Assembly (NCBI RefSeq): GCF_036248255.1
Contig: NZ_CP109178.1
Location: 868,001 to 932,000 of the forward strand
Origin: Streptomyces sp. NBC_01717
GTDB lineage: Bacteria > Actinomycetota > Actinomycetes > Streptomycetales > Streptomycetaceae
Length of the DNA: 64,000 nt
Direction: 5' to 3'
Below, piece by piece: positions 37,641-47,500 of this stretch (its first letter is position 1; the number at the start of each line of letters is the position of its first letter). The position numbers and the translations under genes were made by a program. The notes under the pieces are model-generated. The model was given only the letters and a program-made list of their open reading frames with translations, was not told where the DNA came from and did no database searches.

Positions 37641-38303
37641 TCAGCCGGATTGTGCAGTCTCGCGCCGACGGAGCACGTCGTAGCCCACGAACTCGAACAG
37701 CCGGGTGCCGGTGTGCAGGGGTCGAGGCGTGCCGGTGAACCGGTGCACACCGACCCCATAGCCAGCACCCGGTTCAGATAGCCACTGCAGTTCGAAACCC
37801 TGCTCGCCGAACCAATCGCAGATCATGGGCACTCGGTCGGGGGCGGCACGGTTGCGGGTCCAGATGACGGTGCCACCGGTCTTGCACAACTGATTGCAGG
37901 CACCGATGGTGCCCTCGATGTCGCTGTCGGTGATGTTTCCGAAGACACCGCAGGCCAGAACGAGGTCCGCGGGGGTCATGTCCCGGTACTGGTCGATGAG
38001 GGAGGCGTCGCCCGTCGCTACCTCGACCTGGTCCAGCTTTGCCAGGCGGGCCGTCTCCGAAGCCGCGGCGGTGTTGCGGGCGTCCAACTCGACAAGCCGC
38101 GCCCGCACCTCGTGGCGGCGCGGATGATCGGACAGGACGTGGAGGAGGTCACGACCGTCCCCGGCGCACAAGCTGATCACCTTCAGCGGCCCGGCCGGGG
38201 CATCGTCCAGGGCAGCCCGGGTCTGCGATTGAACGGTCCGCAGCCTCCGTGCCATCCAGGAGTCCGCTACGTCGTACTTGCCATGCCAGGCGTTCCAGTC
38301 CAT
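37641..38303 (-). CDS. Class I SAM-dependent methyltransferase
   Basis: 220 residues. It begins MDWNAWHGKYDVADSWMARR; KVISLCAGDGRDLLHVLSDH is motif I for SAM binding, RLVELDARNTAAASETA motif II, and ADLVLACGVFGNITDSDIEG motif III. A short beta-rich tail (GYGVGVHRFTG) follows. The substrate is unknown. It sits between IS256 remnants; the 10-mer CAATTACTCA occurs just outside both ends (37603 and 38465), so it may have moved with mobile DNA. Confidence 0.85.
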   Translation of the reverse strand: MDWNAWHGKYDVADSWMARRLRTVQSQTRAALDDAPAGPLKVISLCAGDGRDLLHVLSDHPRRHEVRARLVELDARNTAAASETARLAKLDQVEVATGDASLIDQYRDMTPADLVLACGVFGNITDSDIEGTIGACNQLCKTGGTVIWTRNRAAPDRVPMICDWFGEQGFELQWLSEPGAGYGVGVHRFTGTPRPLHTGTRLFEFVGYDVLRRRETAQSG

Positions 38304-38576
38304 TGCCGCACCCTACGGCTGTCCACGAGCCGCAGACGATCCAATTTCGATCACCGCAGGGGCAGCCGCTGCAGCGGCGAAAAACGAGTCACAGCCCGTC
38401 AGATCGCGGCGGTCACGTCCTCCGCCATCGGGACAACCGCCGAGCGGCCATCCACAAGTCTTGACAATTACTCACGGCCACCCGGAGGGCCTCATACGAC
38501 GACCATAGGCGCGCCCGTGCCGGCCCGCCCGAGGCGAGCGTCCGGACGGGTGGGCCGTCCTCGCGGCCCGGCGGTC

Positions 38577-38610
38577 GGCCCTGACCGGCGCGCGTGCGCC
38601 GGTCCGGGCC
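38577..38610 (-). terminator. Hairpin terminator after chitinase gene
   Basis: GACCGGCGC (38583-38591) and GCGCCGGTC (38596-38604) form a perfect 9-bp stem with a 4-base loop, extended by GGCCC/GGGCC after one mismatch. It lies about 15 bases beyond the chitinase stop on the minus strand. Confidence 0.8.
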
Positions 38611-38624
38611 GGACGGATGTCAGT

Positions 38625-39845
38625 TCAGCAGGCGCCGAGGTCCTGCCAGACTCCCCATTCGCCCGTGGTGCCGGGCGTCTCGTTCTGTGTCCACCACTTG
38701 GCCTTCCACATGTGGCCCCCGTACGAGACGGTGTTGTCGGCCGTGTAGACGGCGCTGCTGCTCCATGCGGCCGCGGTGCAACTGCCGCCCGGAGGGGGCG
38801 TGGTCGGAGGGGTGGTCGTAGGCGGGGTGACTCCGGCGAACTTCACCGAGTACTTCGCGAAGTCCCAGTCCGACTGGGCCACGCTGCTGCACGTGCCGGA
38901 GGTCTGGCCGTTGTTGTCGGGCGGATTGCACTGGCGGTCGCGGTTGAGGGACCAGAAGGTGAAGCGGTCCATGTGGTGGCTGGTGGCGTAGTCCAGCACG
39001 GTCTGGAAGTCGGCCTGGCTGAAGTACTCCCCGGTGTCGCTGCGGCCGTTCATGCCGGAGAAGCCTTCGTGCGCGTACGCAGTCGCCGCGTCCCAGCCGA
39101 AGGTGGACTGCAGGATGGAGTTGAAGTTCGTCAGGGCGCTCGTCTGTGCGGCCGACCCGTTGAACCCACCGTCGAAGGGCATGATGGAGAAGTTGTTCGG
39201 CGTGAAGCCTTGCGACTTGGCCTCGTTGAGCATTTGCTTGCCGAACCAGCCGGTGCCGTCGGCAGTTCCCGCGGTGGTGACCGAGACATAGAGGCCCGGG
39301 TTGTTCTGCTGGAGAATCTTGGCTGCGCCGATCTCGTGGGCGATGGCGGTCGCGTTCTCGTACTCCGGCTCCTCCAGGTCGAAGTCGATGGCCTTCAGCT
39401 GGTACTTGGTGATGACCTGTTGGTAGGCGGCCGCGGTGGACGCCGCGTCGGAGCAGGTCTGGCCGAGTTTCGTACCCCCGTACCCGCCGATGGAGACCGA
39501 CACGTCACCGCCCTTGGCGCGGATCGCGCCGATGACGGATGCCACCGCGGTGTCCGACGATACCGGCGACGTACCGTCCCACGTCGGGCTGCATCCGCCC
39601 CCGTTGGGAGCGAGGATGAAGGCGAGCTGGAACGCCTTGAGGCCGGTGGCGTCCATGATGGCGCCCGCGTCCGGCGGGTTGTTGTCGTGCGGCATCAGAT
39701 AGGGCGCGGCGGCGTACCACCGGTTACTCAGCGCGGTGGCGTCGGTGGACGCACCCGAGGCCTGCTGCGCTGCGAATGCACCGAGTCCTGCGGTGGCCAG
39801 CGCGGCGGTGGCAGCACCACAGAGCAGAGCGCGAAGACGCTTCAT
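38625..39845 (-). CDS. Secreted GH18 chitinase with C-terminal chitin-binding module
   Basis: 406 residues. A signal peptide (MKRLRALLCGAATAALATAG) is followed by a GH18 barrel (about residues 35-335). VSVSIGGYGG is the SxGG strand; AIDFDLEEPE carries the catalytic D-x-D-x-E (the first Asp of DxxDxDxE is Lys); SIMPFDGGFNG and DRFTFWSLNRDRQC complete the barrel. A Pro/Thr linker leads to a CBM5/12 domain (WSSSAVYTADNTVSYGGHMW KAKWWTQNETPG). It would cleave chitin outside the cell. A DasR-like site lies 64 bases upstream. Confidence 0.92.
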   Translation of the reverse strand: MKRLRALLCGAATAALATAGLGAFAAQQASGASTDATALSNRWYAAAPYLMPHDNNPPDAGAIMDATGLKAFQLAFILAPNGGGCSPTWDGTSPVSSDTAVASVIGAIRAKGGDVSVSIGGYGGTKLGQTCSDAASTAAAYQQVITKYQLKAIDFDLEEPEYENATAIAHEIGAAKILQQNNPGLYVSVTTAGTADGTGWFGKQMLNEAKSQGFTPNNFSIMPFDGGFNGSAAQTSALTNFNSILQSTFGWDAATAYAHEGFSGMNGRSDTGEYFSQADFQTVLDYATSHHMDRFTFWSLNRDRQCNPPDNNGQTSGTCSSVAQSDWDFAKYSVKFAGVTPPTTTPPTTPPPGGSCTAAAWSSSAVYTADNTVSYGGHMWKAKWWTQNETPGTTGEWGVWQDLGAC

Positions 39846-39908
39846 GGGGACTCCTGTTGGGAGAAGGTGCCGCCAGAATCGAGGGTTGACGCAGGCACGT
39901 CAATGAGT

Positions 39909-39920
39909 TGGCCTAGACCA
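39909..39920. promoter_or_regulatory. DasR-responsive element (dre)-like operator
   Basis: On the minus strand the site reads TGGTCTAGGCCA within AATGGTCTAGGCCAACT, close to the Streptomyces dre/chitinase box TGGTCTAGACCA. It lies 64 bases upstream of the GH18 start, where DasR is known to repress chitinase genes until N-acetylglucosamine is available. Confidence 0.6.
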
Positions 39921-39949
39921 TTGCGGTTTCTTGAAGATTGAGGCACCGG

Positions 39950-40182
39950 GGAGGCGGACGGCAAGGGTGCGGCCGACAGAGTGGCCGGCCTGGCCATGGT
40001 GTTCACGCCGGTCGAGTTGGCGCAGACTCGCAGGCGAGCGGCGAGTGCACCCCCATCTCACCGCCTCGTCCGCAGCGCAGCCCGCTTCGAACGCGGACAC
40101 CTCGTCAAACACCCCAAGGCCCGCGCCGCCTGGCCCGAACGTTGGAAGGCTTGTCTCATTGACGCCCACAGCCTTCCTCGAT
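39950..40182 (+). pseudogene. IS256-family transposase remnant, strongly decayed
   Basis: Fragments in alternating frames match the IS256 C-terminus: AGLAMVFTPVELAQTRRRAA, then LVRSAARFERGHLVKHP, parallel to MVFKLVESAQARWRAI and LVRTGARFESGVLVE at 37331. Several frameshifts are present. It fills the space between the chitinase and second GH92 promoters. Confidence 0.6.
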
Positions 40183-40258
40183 GACATGTGGGGACAGACA
40201 CGCTCCGGCGACGACGGCTCATGCCCGGCCGGTCCGGACGGCCGGAGTTCGGTAATCC

Positions 40259-40287
40259 TTGACACCCCGGAGCGGCAGGAGGAGCAT
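40259..40287 (+). promoter_or_regulatory. Candidate promoter of second GH92 gene
   Basis: TTGACA (40259-40264), a perfect -35, a 17-base spacer and GAGCAT (40282-40287). The operator palindrome starts 13 bases later, the same arrangement as the first GH92 gene. Confidence 0.45.
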
Positions 40288-40299
40288 CCTCACGTCGCT

Positions 40300-40311
40300 G
40301 ACAACGTTGTC
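40300..40311. promoter_or_regulatory. LacI-type operator (GACAACGTTGTC), second copy
   Basis: Identical over 14 bases (TGACAACGTTGTCG) to the site at 9077-9090, and 79 bases before the second GH92 start. Two exact matches before two genes of the same family are unlikely by chance. Confidence 0.7.
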
Positions 40312-40390
40312 GGAGCGGCGCCGTTCCGGAGTGGTCACGGCGCCCGCTCCCACCGCGTTGACCGTCCGTCACACATGAAGGGCAGGAACG

Positions 40391-43300
40391 GTGTCAGACA
40401 CGCACAACCGTCGGACGCACACCGGGCTCCGAGCTATCAGCTCCGTCGCGGTGACCGCCATGGCCACGCTGGGTATGGCTGCCACAGTCGGCCCCGCCGC
40501 GGCGGCTTCCCCGCACGGCACCGTCAAGGATCCGGTGTCGTACGTCAACCCGCTGATCGGCACGTCCAATGCGGGCAACACATACCCGGGTGCCGTGCAG
40601 CCGTTCGGCATGCTGGCCTGGAGCCCACAGAACTCGAAGGGCAAGCAGGTCTCGACACCCGCTCCCGGTGGCTACCAGTACGACGCGACGAAGGTACGCG
40701 GCTTCAGCCTCACCCATCTCAACGGCGTCGGATGCTCCGGTGCGAACGGTGACATCCCGATCATGCCGTACGTGGGTGACGTCGACTCCTCGCCCAGCAC
40801 GGACGTCACCGACGCGAAGTACGCCAGCACCTTCTCGCACGCCGACGAGACCGCCTCGGTCGGCTACTACAAGGTCGGCCTGGCCAGTGGCGCCTCCGCG
40901 GCGCTCACCACGACCGCCCGGACCGGCTCGGGACAGTTCGGCTTCCCGGCGGACAAGCCCGCCAGCATGCTCTTCCGCACCTCCAATTCGGAGACTGGCA
41001 GCACGGGCGCCGCCGTGAAGATCAACACGGCCGACCGGACCGTGACGGGCTCCGTCACCGCGGGCAACTTCTGCGGTCCGCAGAGTGCGAACAACCGCAA
41101 GGACCTCTACACGCTGTACTTCACCGCCCACTTCGACAAGGGGTTCGCGAAGGTCGGCACCTGGACGGACGGTACGGTCGAGCCCAACTCCACCTCGGCC
41201 TCCGGCGGTACGGGGTACAGCTCGTCCGGGCAGGCCGTGGAGGGCAAGGGCTCCGGCGCATACATCACCTTCGCCGACGGAACCACCAAGGTCCAGGCCA
41301 AGGTAGCCATCTCCTATGTCAGCCCACAGAACGCCGAGGCCAACCTCCGCGCGGAGAACGGGCCCCACAAGAGCTTCGACTCCGTCAGGACGCAGGCCGC
41401 CAAGGTCTGGAACAGCACGCTGAAGTCGGTCGAGGTGGGTGGCGGCACCGACGCCCAGCGCTCCACCTTCTACACCGCGCTCTACCACTCCATGCTGGAA
41501 CCCACCCTGACCAGCGACGTGGACGGCCGCTATCTAGGCGCCGACCGCAAGCCGCACCGGCTCGCCAAGGGGCAGAAGGCGCAGTACGGCACCTTCTCCG
41601 GATGGGACCAGTACCGTGCGCAGGTGCAGCTGATGACGCTGCTCAACCCGAGGGCGGGCAGCGACTATGCGCAGTCCCTCTACAACTACGCGAGTCAGCG
41701 CGGCGGCGAGTGGGACCGCTGGCTGCTGGAGAACGGCAAGACGAGCGTGATGTCGGGAGACCCCTCGGACGCGGCCCTCGCCGGCATCTACGCCTTCGGC
41801 GGCCATGACTTCGACGTCCAGGGCGCCCTGAAGTCGCTGGTCGAGGCAGCGACCGTGCCGACGGCGAACGACTCGGACAGTTCGGGCTGCAACGTCGAGT
41901 GCGTGGGCCAGCGGCCCGCACTCGACAAGTATCTGGAGCTCGGGTACGTACCGGCTGACAACTGCCACTGCTGGGGAGGCGCGGCCGAGACTCTGGAGGA
42001 CGCGGCGGCCGACTACGGCCTGTCCGAGCTGTCCCGGCAGACCGGGAAGACCGCCGACGCGAAGAAGTTCCTGGACCGCTCGGGGAACTGGACGAACGTC
42101 TTCGATGCCAACGCCACTCCGCAGGGCGGCTACATCCGCGACCGCAAGGCCGACGGCACCTGGGCGGGCACCTTCACGCCGGGCACCGGCAGCGGATTCG
42201 TCGAGGGGTCCAGCGCCCGGTACACCTGGATGGTGTACTCGGACGTGGCGGGCCTCGCCAGTGCCATGGGCGGCAACGACCAGGCACTGAAGCGACTCGA
42301 TGCCTTCTTCCGGACACCGGACGGGAAGTTCGACTTCTCGGCGCAGGACGCCACGCGTTACGACGCTACCAACGAGCCGGACATAAACGCCCCTTACCTG
42401 TATGACTACTTGGGGGCTCCGTACAAGACGCAGGAGACTGTCCGCGCGGAGATGGATCAGCTGTGGACCGACACCCCGGGCGGCATCCCCGGTAACGACG
42501 ACGCGGGAACCATGTCGTCCTGGTACGTCTTCTCGGCGCTCGGCATGTACCCGCAGAACCCGAGCCGCGCCGATCTGATCCTCTCCGCTCCGCTGTTCCC
42601 GCACGCGGTGGTGCACACCGGACACGGGAAGACGATCACGATCAACGCGCCTGCCGCATCGTCGGAGAACAAGTACATCCACGGCCTGAAGGTCGATGGC
42701 AGGACGTCCGGCAAGCCGTGGGTTCCCGCCTCGCTCGTCACCCGTGGCGGCACACTCGACTACGCCCTCGGGGCGACCGCGGACACCTCCTGGGGAAGCG
42801 CGGCGGCAGACGCCCCGCCGTCCTTCCCCGGCGGCGGCGTGAAGTACTTCACCGGCGCCACGCCGGAGAGGCTCAAGGTCGAGCCCGGATCGGGAAGCGC
42901 GGAGACGACCGTCAAGGTACAGACACTGGAGGCAAAGGCCACCGAAGTCCACTGGACGGCGAAGCCGCCGGCCGGTGTCACGGTCACACCCACGGAGGGC
43001 GACTTCACGGTCCCGGCACGCGGTTCGGCGAGCGCGAAGCTCACCGTATCGGCCGCGGCGGACACGGCCGAGGGCCACTACACGGTCCCGGTCACGCTGC
43101 GGTCGTCCGCCGGCAATGAGCTCCCGAAGACGTCGGCCGCGGTGACCGTCGCCGAGAAGAACAGCATGCTGTGGAACCGCAACAGCACCGGAATCTCCAC
43201 CGACGACGACGATCCGCGGGCCAACTTCGACGGTGAGGGCTGGAGTTACTCGGCCAAGGCACTCGCCGCGGCGGGCGTGACGCCCGGCGGGACGGTCTCG

Positions 43301-43741
43301 TCCGGCGGCTTCGACTTCGACTGGCCCAAGGTGGTCGCGGGCGACCCGGACAACATCGAGGTCGTGGGAGCCGGCCCGCAGGTGCTGAACGTCCCGTCGG
43401 CGCCGGCGGACACGAAGCTCAGCCTGCTGGGCAGTGCGGCCGAGGGCTCGGCCAGCGGTCAGGTGACGCTGACGTACACCGACGGCACCACGCAGCAGGC
43501 CGAGATCGGCTTCAGCGACTGGACGCTGGGCGGCGGCACACAGAATCCGTCGTTCGGCAACACGGTCGCGGTCCACACCACGTACCGCGATGTCCAGGGC
43601 GGCGGTAAGGACCCGGTGGGTACCGAGATCTTCGCCACCGCCCCGATCACGCTCCAGGCGGGTAAGCAACTGGCGAGCGTGACCCTGCCGTCCGCCACGG
43701 ACGGCGGCGTGATCCACGTCTTCGCGGTGGCCACCGCCTGA
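40391..43741 (+). CDS. Secreted GH92 alpha-mannosidase, second paralogue
   Basis: 1116 residues from GTG 40391, with AGGA upstream and a signal peptide (VTAMATLGMAATVGPAAAAS). GH92 motifs are complete: YVNPLIGTSNAGNTYPGAVQ PFGMLAWSPQ, FSLTHLNGVGCSGANGDIPI, YGTFSGWDQYR, NCHCWGGAAETLEDA and GIPGNDDAGTMSSWYVFSAL G. It is only a distant paralogue of the gene at 9151. An NEW3-like beta-sandwich (residues ~820-920) and a lectin-like C-terminal domain (SMLWNRNSTGISTDDDDPRA onward) follow. The protein should trim terminal mannose outside the cell, under the shared operator. Confidence 0.92.
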   Translation: MSDTHNRRTHTGLRAISSVAVTAMATLGMAATVGPAAAASPHGTVKDPVSYVNPLIGTSNAGNTYPGAVQPFGMLAWSPQNSKGKQVSTPAPGGYQYDATKVRGFSLTHLNGVGCSGANGDIPIMPYVGDVDSSPSTDVTDAKYASTFSHADETASVGYYKVGLASGASAALTTTARTGSGQFGFPADKPASMLFRTSNSETGSTGAAVKINTADRTVTGSVTAGNFCGPQSANNRKDLYTLYFTAHFDKGFAKVGTWTDGTVEPNSTSASGGTGYSSSGQAVEGKGSGAYITFADGTTKVQAKVAISYVSPQNAEANLRAENGPHKSFDSVRTQAAKVWNSTLKSVEVGGGTDAQRSTFYTALYHSMLEPTLTSDVDGRYLGADRKPHRLAKGQKAQYGTFSGWDQYRAQVQLMTLLNPRAGSDYAQSLYNYASQRGGEWDRWLLENGKTSVMSGDPSDAALAGIYAFGGHDFDVQGALKSLVEAATVPTANDSDSSGCNVECVGQRPALDKYLELGYVPADNCHCWGGAAETLEDAAADYGLSELSRQTGKTADAKKFLDRSGNWTNVFDANATPQGGYIRDRKADGTWAGTFTPGTGSGFVEGSSARYTWMVYSDVAGLASAMGGNDQALKRLDAFFRTPDGKFDFSAQDATRYDATNEPDINAPYLYDYLGAPYKTQETVRAEMDQLWTDTPGGIPGNDDAGTMSSWYVFSALGMYPQNPSRADLILSAPLFPHAVVHTGHGKTITINAPAASSENKYIHGLKVDGRTSGKPWVPASLVTRGGTLDYALGATADTSWGSAAADAPPSFPGGGVKYFTGATPERLKVEPGSGSAETTVKVQTLEAKATEVHWTAKPPAGVTVTPTEGDFTVPARGSASAKLTVSAAADTAEGHYTVPVTLRSSAGNELPKTSAAVTVAEKNSMLWNRNSTGISTDDDDPRANFDGEGWSYSAKALAAAGVTPGGTVSSGGFDFDWPKVVAGDPDNIEVVGAGPQVLNVPSAPADTKLSLLGSAAEGSASGQVTLTYTDGTTQQAEIGFSDWTLGGGTQNPSFGNTVAVHTTYRDVQGGGKDPVGTEIFATAPITLQAGKQLASVTLPSATDGGVIHVFAVATA

Positions 43742-43754
43742 CACACATGATCGG

Positions 43755-43801
43755 AACGGGCCGTCGCGGCAAGGACACCGTCCTTGCCGCGACGGCCCGT
43801 T
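43755..43801 (+). terminator. Very strong hairpin terminator after GH92
   Basis: A 22-bp perfect stem (left arm 43755-43776, right arm 43780-43801) with a 3-base ACC loop starts 14 bases after the stop codon and is followed by a short T-run. Confidence 0.9.
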
Positions 43802-43874
43802 TCCCGTTCGGCACCGGGTCTGCCTGTGAGGCTGCAATCGGGGAGTGGGCCAAGCGGTCGTCCCGCTCCGGAGA

Positions 43875-44387
43875 TCAGACGCCGGTGGCGCCGTCGATCC
43901 GCTCGCGGATGAAGTCGGCGTGCCCGTTGTGCCGGGCGTATTCGGCGGTCATGTGCGTGTAGATCCACCGCAGGCTCACCTCGCCGCCCATGAACGGGCT
44001 GGTGTCCTCCAGCCCCCGAGTGGCGCAGTTGGCGCGGGCGCGGGCGATCTCTCCCTGCCAGGTGGCCCGGGCCGTCTCGAAAGAGATGTTGTCGGAGAGA
44101 CCGAATCCGTCGTCGCGGCCGGCCGGGTCGGCCCGCGGACTGTGGATGGCCGGTACGTCCTCGCCCGTCAGCACGCGGCGGAACCAGTTCCGTTCGACCT
44201 CGGCCATGTGCTGGACGAGCCCCAGCAGCGTCAGCGGCGAAGGAGGCACGGAGGCGGTCCGTACCTGCTCCTCGGTGAGGCCGTCGCACTTCATGGCCAA
44301 GGTGGTCCGGTAGAAGTCGAGCCAACTCTCCAGATTCGTACGCTCGTCGGCGTTCAGGGGCGGCATCGGCCGTTCAGTGGTCGTCAT
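43875..44387 (-). CDS. DinB family protein (mycothiol-transferase-like)
   Basis: 170 residues, four-helix DinB/DUF664 fold. LLGLVQHMAEVERNWFRRVL contains the first metal His, and LRWIYTHMTAEYARHNGHAD FIRERIDG the other two (H..E..RH-x2-H). These are the signatures of actinobacterial DinB proteins, some of which transfer mycothiol or other low-molecular-weight thiols with a bound metal. It is a single gene between the GH92 terminator and the P-type ATPase gene. Confidence 0.88.
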   Translation of the reverse strand: MTTTERPMPPLNADERTNLESWLDFYRTTLAMKCDGLTEEQVRTASVPPSPLTLLGLVQHMAEVERNWFRRVLTGEDVPAIHSPRADPAGRDDGFGLSDNISFETARATWQGEIARARANCATRGLEDTSPFMGGEVSLRWIYTHMTAEYARHNGHADFIRERIDGATGV

Positions 44388-44524
44388 GATCGCAGATCAT
44401 GTCAGCGGGGTCTGACATCGCCTCCCCGCCCATGCAGTGAGTGCTCACGAACACGTGCGGAGCAGCACCGATACGTGGACATCACGAGGCGGCCTGCGGG
44501 CGCAGTGTCGCCGCGCGCAGGGCG

Positions 44525-47500
44525 TCAGTGGACGAGCCGGACCACGGGACGCAGTCGTGCGGTGAGGTCGCCCAGCATCTGTTCCGCCTGTGGCAGAACG
44601 TGAGGACCGAGGGAGGCGGTGCCGATGGCGACGGCCACTCCGGCCCAGGCCAGTGGGCCCAGTGGCGTGCACCCGAAGAAGTGGCTGACGACGGGTGTCT
44701 GGACGAGGGCGATGAGTACGGCGGCGGTGCCGAGGACCGTGGCCAGGACCAGCGGGCTGTGGCGGCGTCCGACGACGGTCTGCGTGAGTTGGGCGCCGAC
44801 CACACCGCACAGGGCCATGGTGCTGGTGCGCCGGGCCGACCCGGGGGTGAGGGTGCCGATGAGCCATGCGGTGGCCGCGCCGATACCGGTGATCAGGCCA
44901 CGATGGCGAATCTGGCGTGTCAGCGGTTGTCCGAGGACGGCGAGGCCCACGGGTACGGTGTCGGCTGCGGCGGGCTCACCGGCGGGATCCGGGTCGTGGG
45001 GGGTGACCGCGACCGCCATCGCCGGGAACATGTCGGTGAGCAGGTTGACCAGCAGCAGCTGACGTGTCGACAGCGGCGACGTGCCGGACAGCAATGTGCC
45101 CAGTACGGAGAAGCCGACCTCGCCGGCGTTCCCGCCGAGCAGGATGCTGATCGCGTCGGCCACGCTGCGCCAAAGGGCTCGGCCTTCGCCGATGGCGTCG
45201 ATGAGGACCGACAGTTCGTCGTTCGTGATCACGAGGTCTGCGGCGTTGCGTGCGGCAGCCGATCCGCGCGCGGCGATACCGACCCCGACATCGGCGGCGC
45301 GGATCGCGGCGGCGTCGTTGGCGCCGTCCCCGACCATGCCCACGACACAACCCGCTTCCCGGAGTGCCTCGACGACCTGGAGCTTCTGCTCGGGTGCGAC
45401 GCGGGCAACGACGCCGCAGTCCCTGAGCAGGCGGGCCCGTCCCACCCTGTCCAATGAAGCCAACTCATTACCGGTGACGACCGTGACATCCTCCGGCCAG
45501 CCCAGGGCGATGGCCACGGAGCGGGCGGTCTGCGGGTGGTCGCCGGTGAGCATGACGGGGCGCACACCGACCTCTCCGAGACCGGCCACGAGCGGAGCGG
45601 AGCTGGGGCGGGGGGTGTCGGCCAGTGCCACGAACCCGATGAGCTCAAGCAGCTCAAGGGGCTTGTCGAGCGCTTCCCTCGCCTCGTCGTCCGTCGCGAG
45701 ACGGCGCTGCGCGACGGCCAGGAGCCGCAGGCCCTGGCCGGCGAGGGAGTGTGCCTCTTCGACGGCTCCCGGATCCGTATCCGGGCAGCAGGGCAGCACG
45801 ACTTCCGGCGCGCCCTTGACGACCAGCATGTTCGAGCCGTCCGCGTCTCTTCCGGTGGCGGCGGCGTATCCCCGACTCGCCTCGAAGGGCTGGGCCTGTA
45901 CGATCGTCCACCCTGTCTCGGGCGGGGCTGCTGCCAGGACCGCCTCGTCCGTGGCATGGGCGTGGGCGCCCGGCTGCTCGGCGACGCGGGGGCAGGCCCG
46001 GGCGGCAATGCGGAGAATCCGTTTCGTCTCGACGGCGTCGGCCGGCTGGTCGGCGCCTGTGCCGCTGATCAGGCGGACGACCCGCAGCCGGTTCTCGGTG
46101 AGGGTCCCGGTCTTGTCGAAGCACATGGTGTCGACGCGTCCGAGTGCCTCCAGGCTGCGTGGTGTGCGTACCAGGACGCCGAGCTTGCTCAGCCGCCGTG
46201 CCGCGGCCATCTGCGCGACGGTCGCCACCAGAGGCATGCCCTCGGGCACGGCGGCCACTGCGACTGCCAGTCCACCGCGGAGGGCTGTGCGCACCGGACG
46301 GCCGCGCAACAGGGACAGGCCGACCACCGCGGCGCCACCGGCGAGGGTGAGGGGCAGCACCCGGCGGGTCAGCCGGTGCAGTCGTGCCTGAACCCCCGCC
46401 GACGTGGGGACCCGGGCGGCGAGGGACGCCGCGCGGCCGGCTTCGGTCTGGTCGCCCGTTGCCACCACCACTGCCCGGGCGTGGCCGGCCACCACCGTGG
46501 TCCCTTCGAAGACCATGCAACTGCGGTCGGCGACCGGCGCCTGTGGTACGGCGGCCACTTGTTTACGGGTGGGCAGTGACTCGCCCGTCAGGGACGACTC
46601 GTCCACCTCGAAGCCACTGACCTCCAGCAGCCGCGCGTCGGCCGGCACCACATCGTTGGTGCGCAGCTCGATCACCTCGCCGGGCGCCAGTTGCGCGGCC
46701 TCGACGACGGATGCTTCTTCTGCTGACGGGTGAGCGAGTCGCCGGGCGTTCTGCCGCTGCCCGGTCACCAGTGCGGACAGCGCCCGCTCCGCGCGCAATC
46801 GCTGTACCCCGCCCACCAAGGCGTTCACCGCCACGGCGGTGATGACCAGGAACGCGTCCACCGCGGAGCCCAGCAGTGCCTGCGCGGTGGCACCGACCAC
46901 CAGAACGGGGGTGAACGGGTCGTCCAGTTCGGCCCACACGGCGCCGGCCAGACGTGCGCTCACCCGTGCAGGCGCGAGGGCCGGGTGCGTGGCGGCGGCG
47001 CCCGCGACGTGGCCGACCCGGGTCCATGCCACGGTCAGGGCGGTGGGCGCAGTGCATGACGCCTTCGCCAGCCGGGCCATGACCTGCTCGGGCTGCAGGG
47101 CGTGCCAGGGCACCCTCGGCGTCGGGTGGGGGGTCGTTCCGGCGGCGACACCGAGTGCGGCGCACCAGCCCATGAGCAGGGCCGCGGCAGTGGCGATATT
47201 GACGGGGCTGAGCCGCACTTCGAGGGGGAAGGGAACCCGCTGCGACCGAGCCCCCTGGGTGAGTACCAGGAGCTCGGAGAGCGTGGCGCCCGCCTCGGCG
47301 CAGAACTTCGCGCGCCGGCTGACCGCCCGCGCTGCGGGGACGGCTGACAGCAGCCGCCATACGCCCTCCAGTCCGCGCAGGGGAAGAAGGTCGGCGCCCC
47401 AGACGACAGCGCTGCGCTCGTCGGTGACCGCGACGGCGATGTCACTGCGGAGCAGTCCGTCGAGTACGTCGTGAGCGGCGGCAGTCAACTCCCGTTCAGC

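Noticed and set aside
38461..38474. Repeated CAATTACTCA as transposon terminal repeat
   Set aside because: Only 10 bases match and the two copies are direct, not inverted; kept only as a weak hint in the cargo-segment finding.
41534..43837. Very long open frame opposite the second GH92 gene
   Set aside because: It is an antisense shadow caused by high third-position GC; it has low-complexity Arg/Val-rich composition and no domain.
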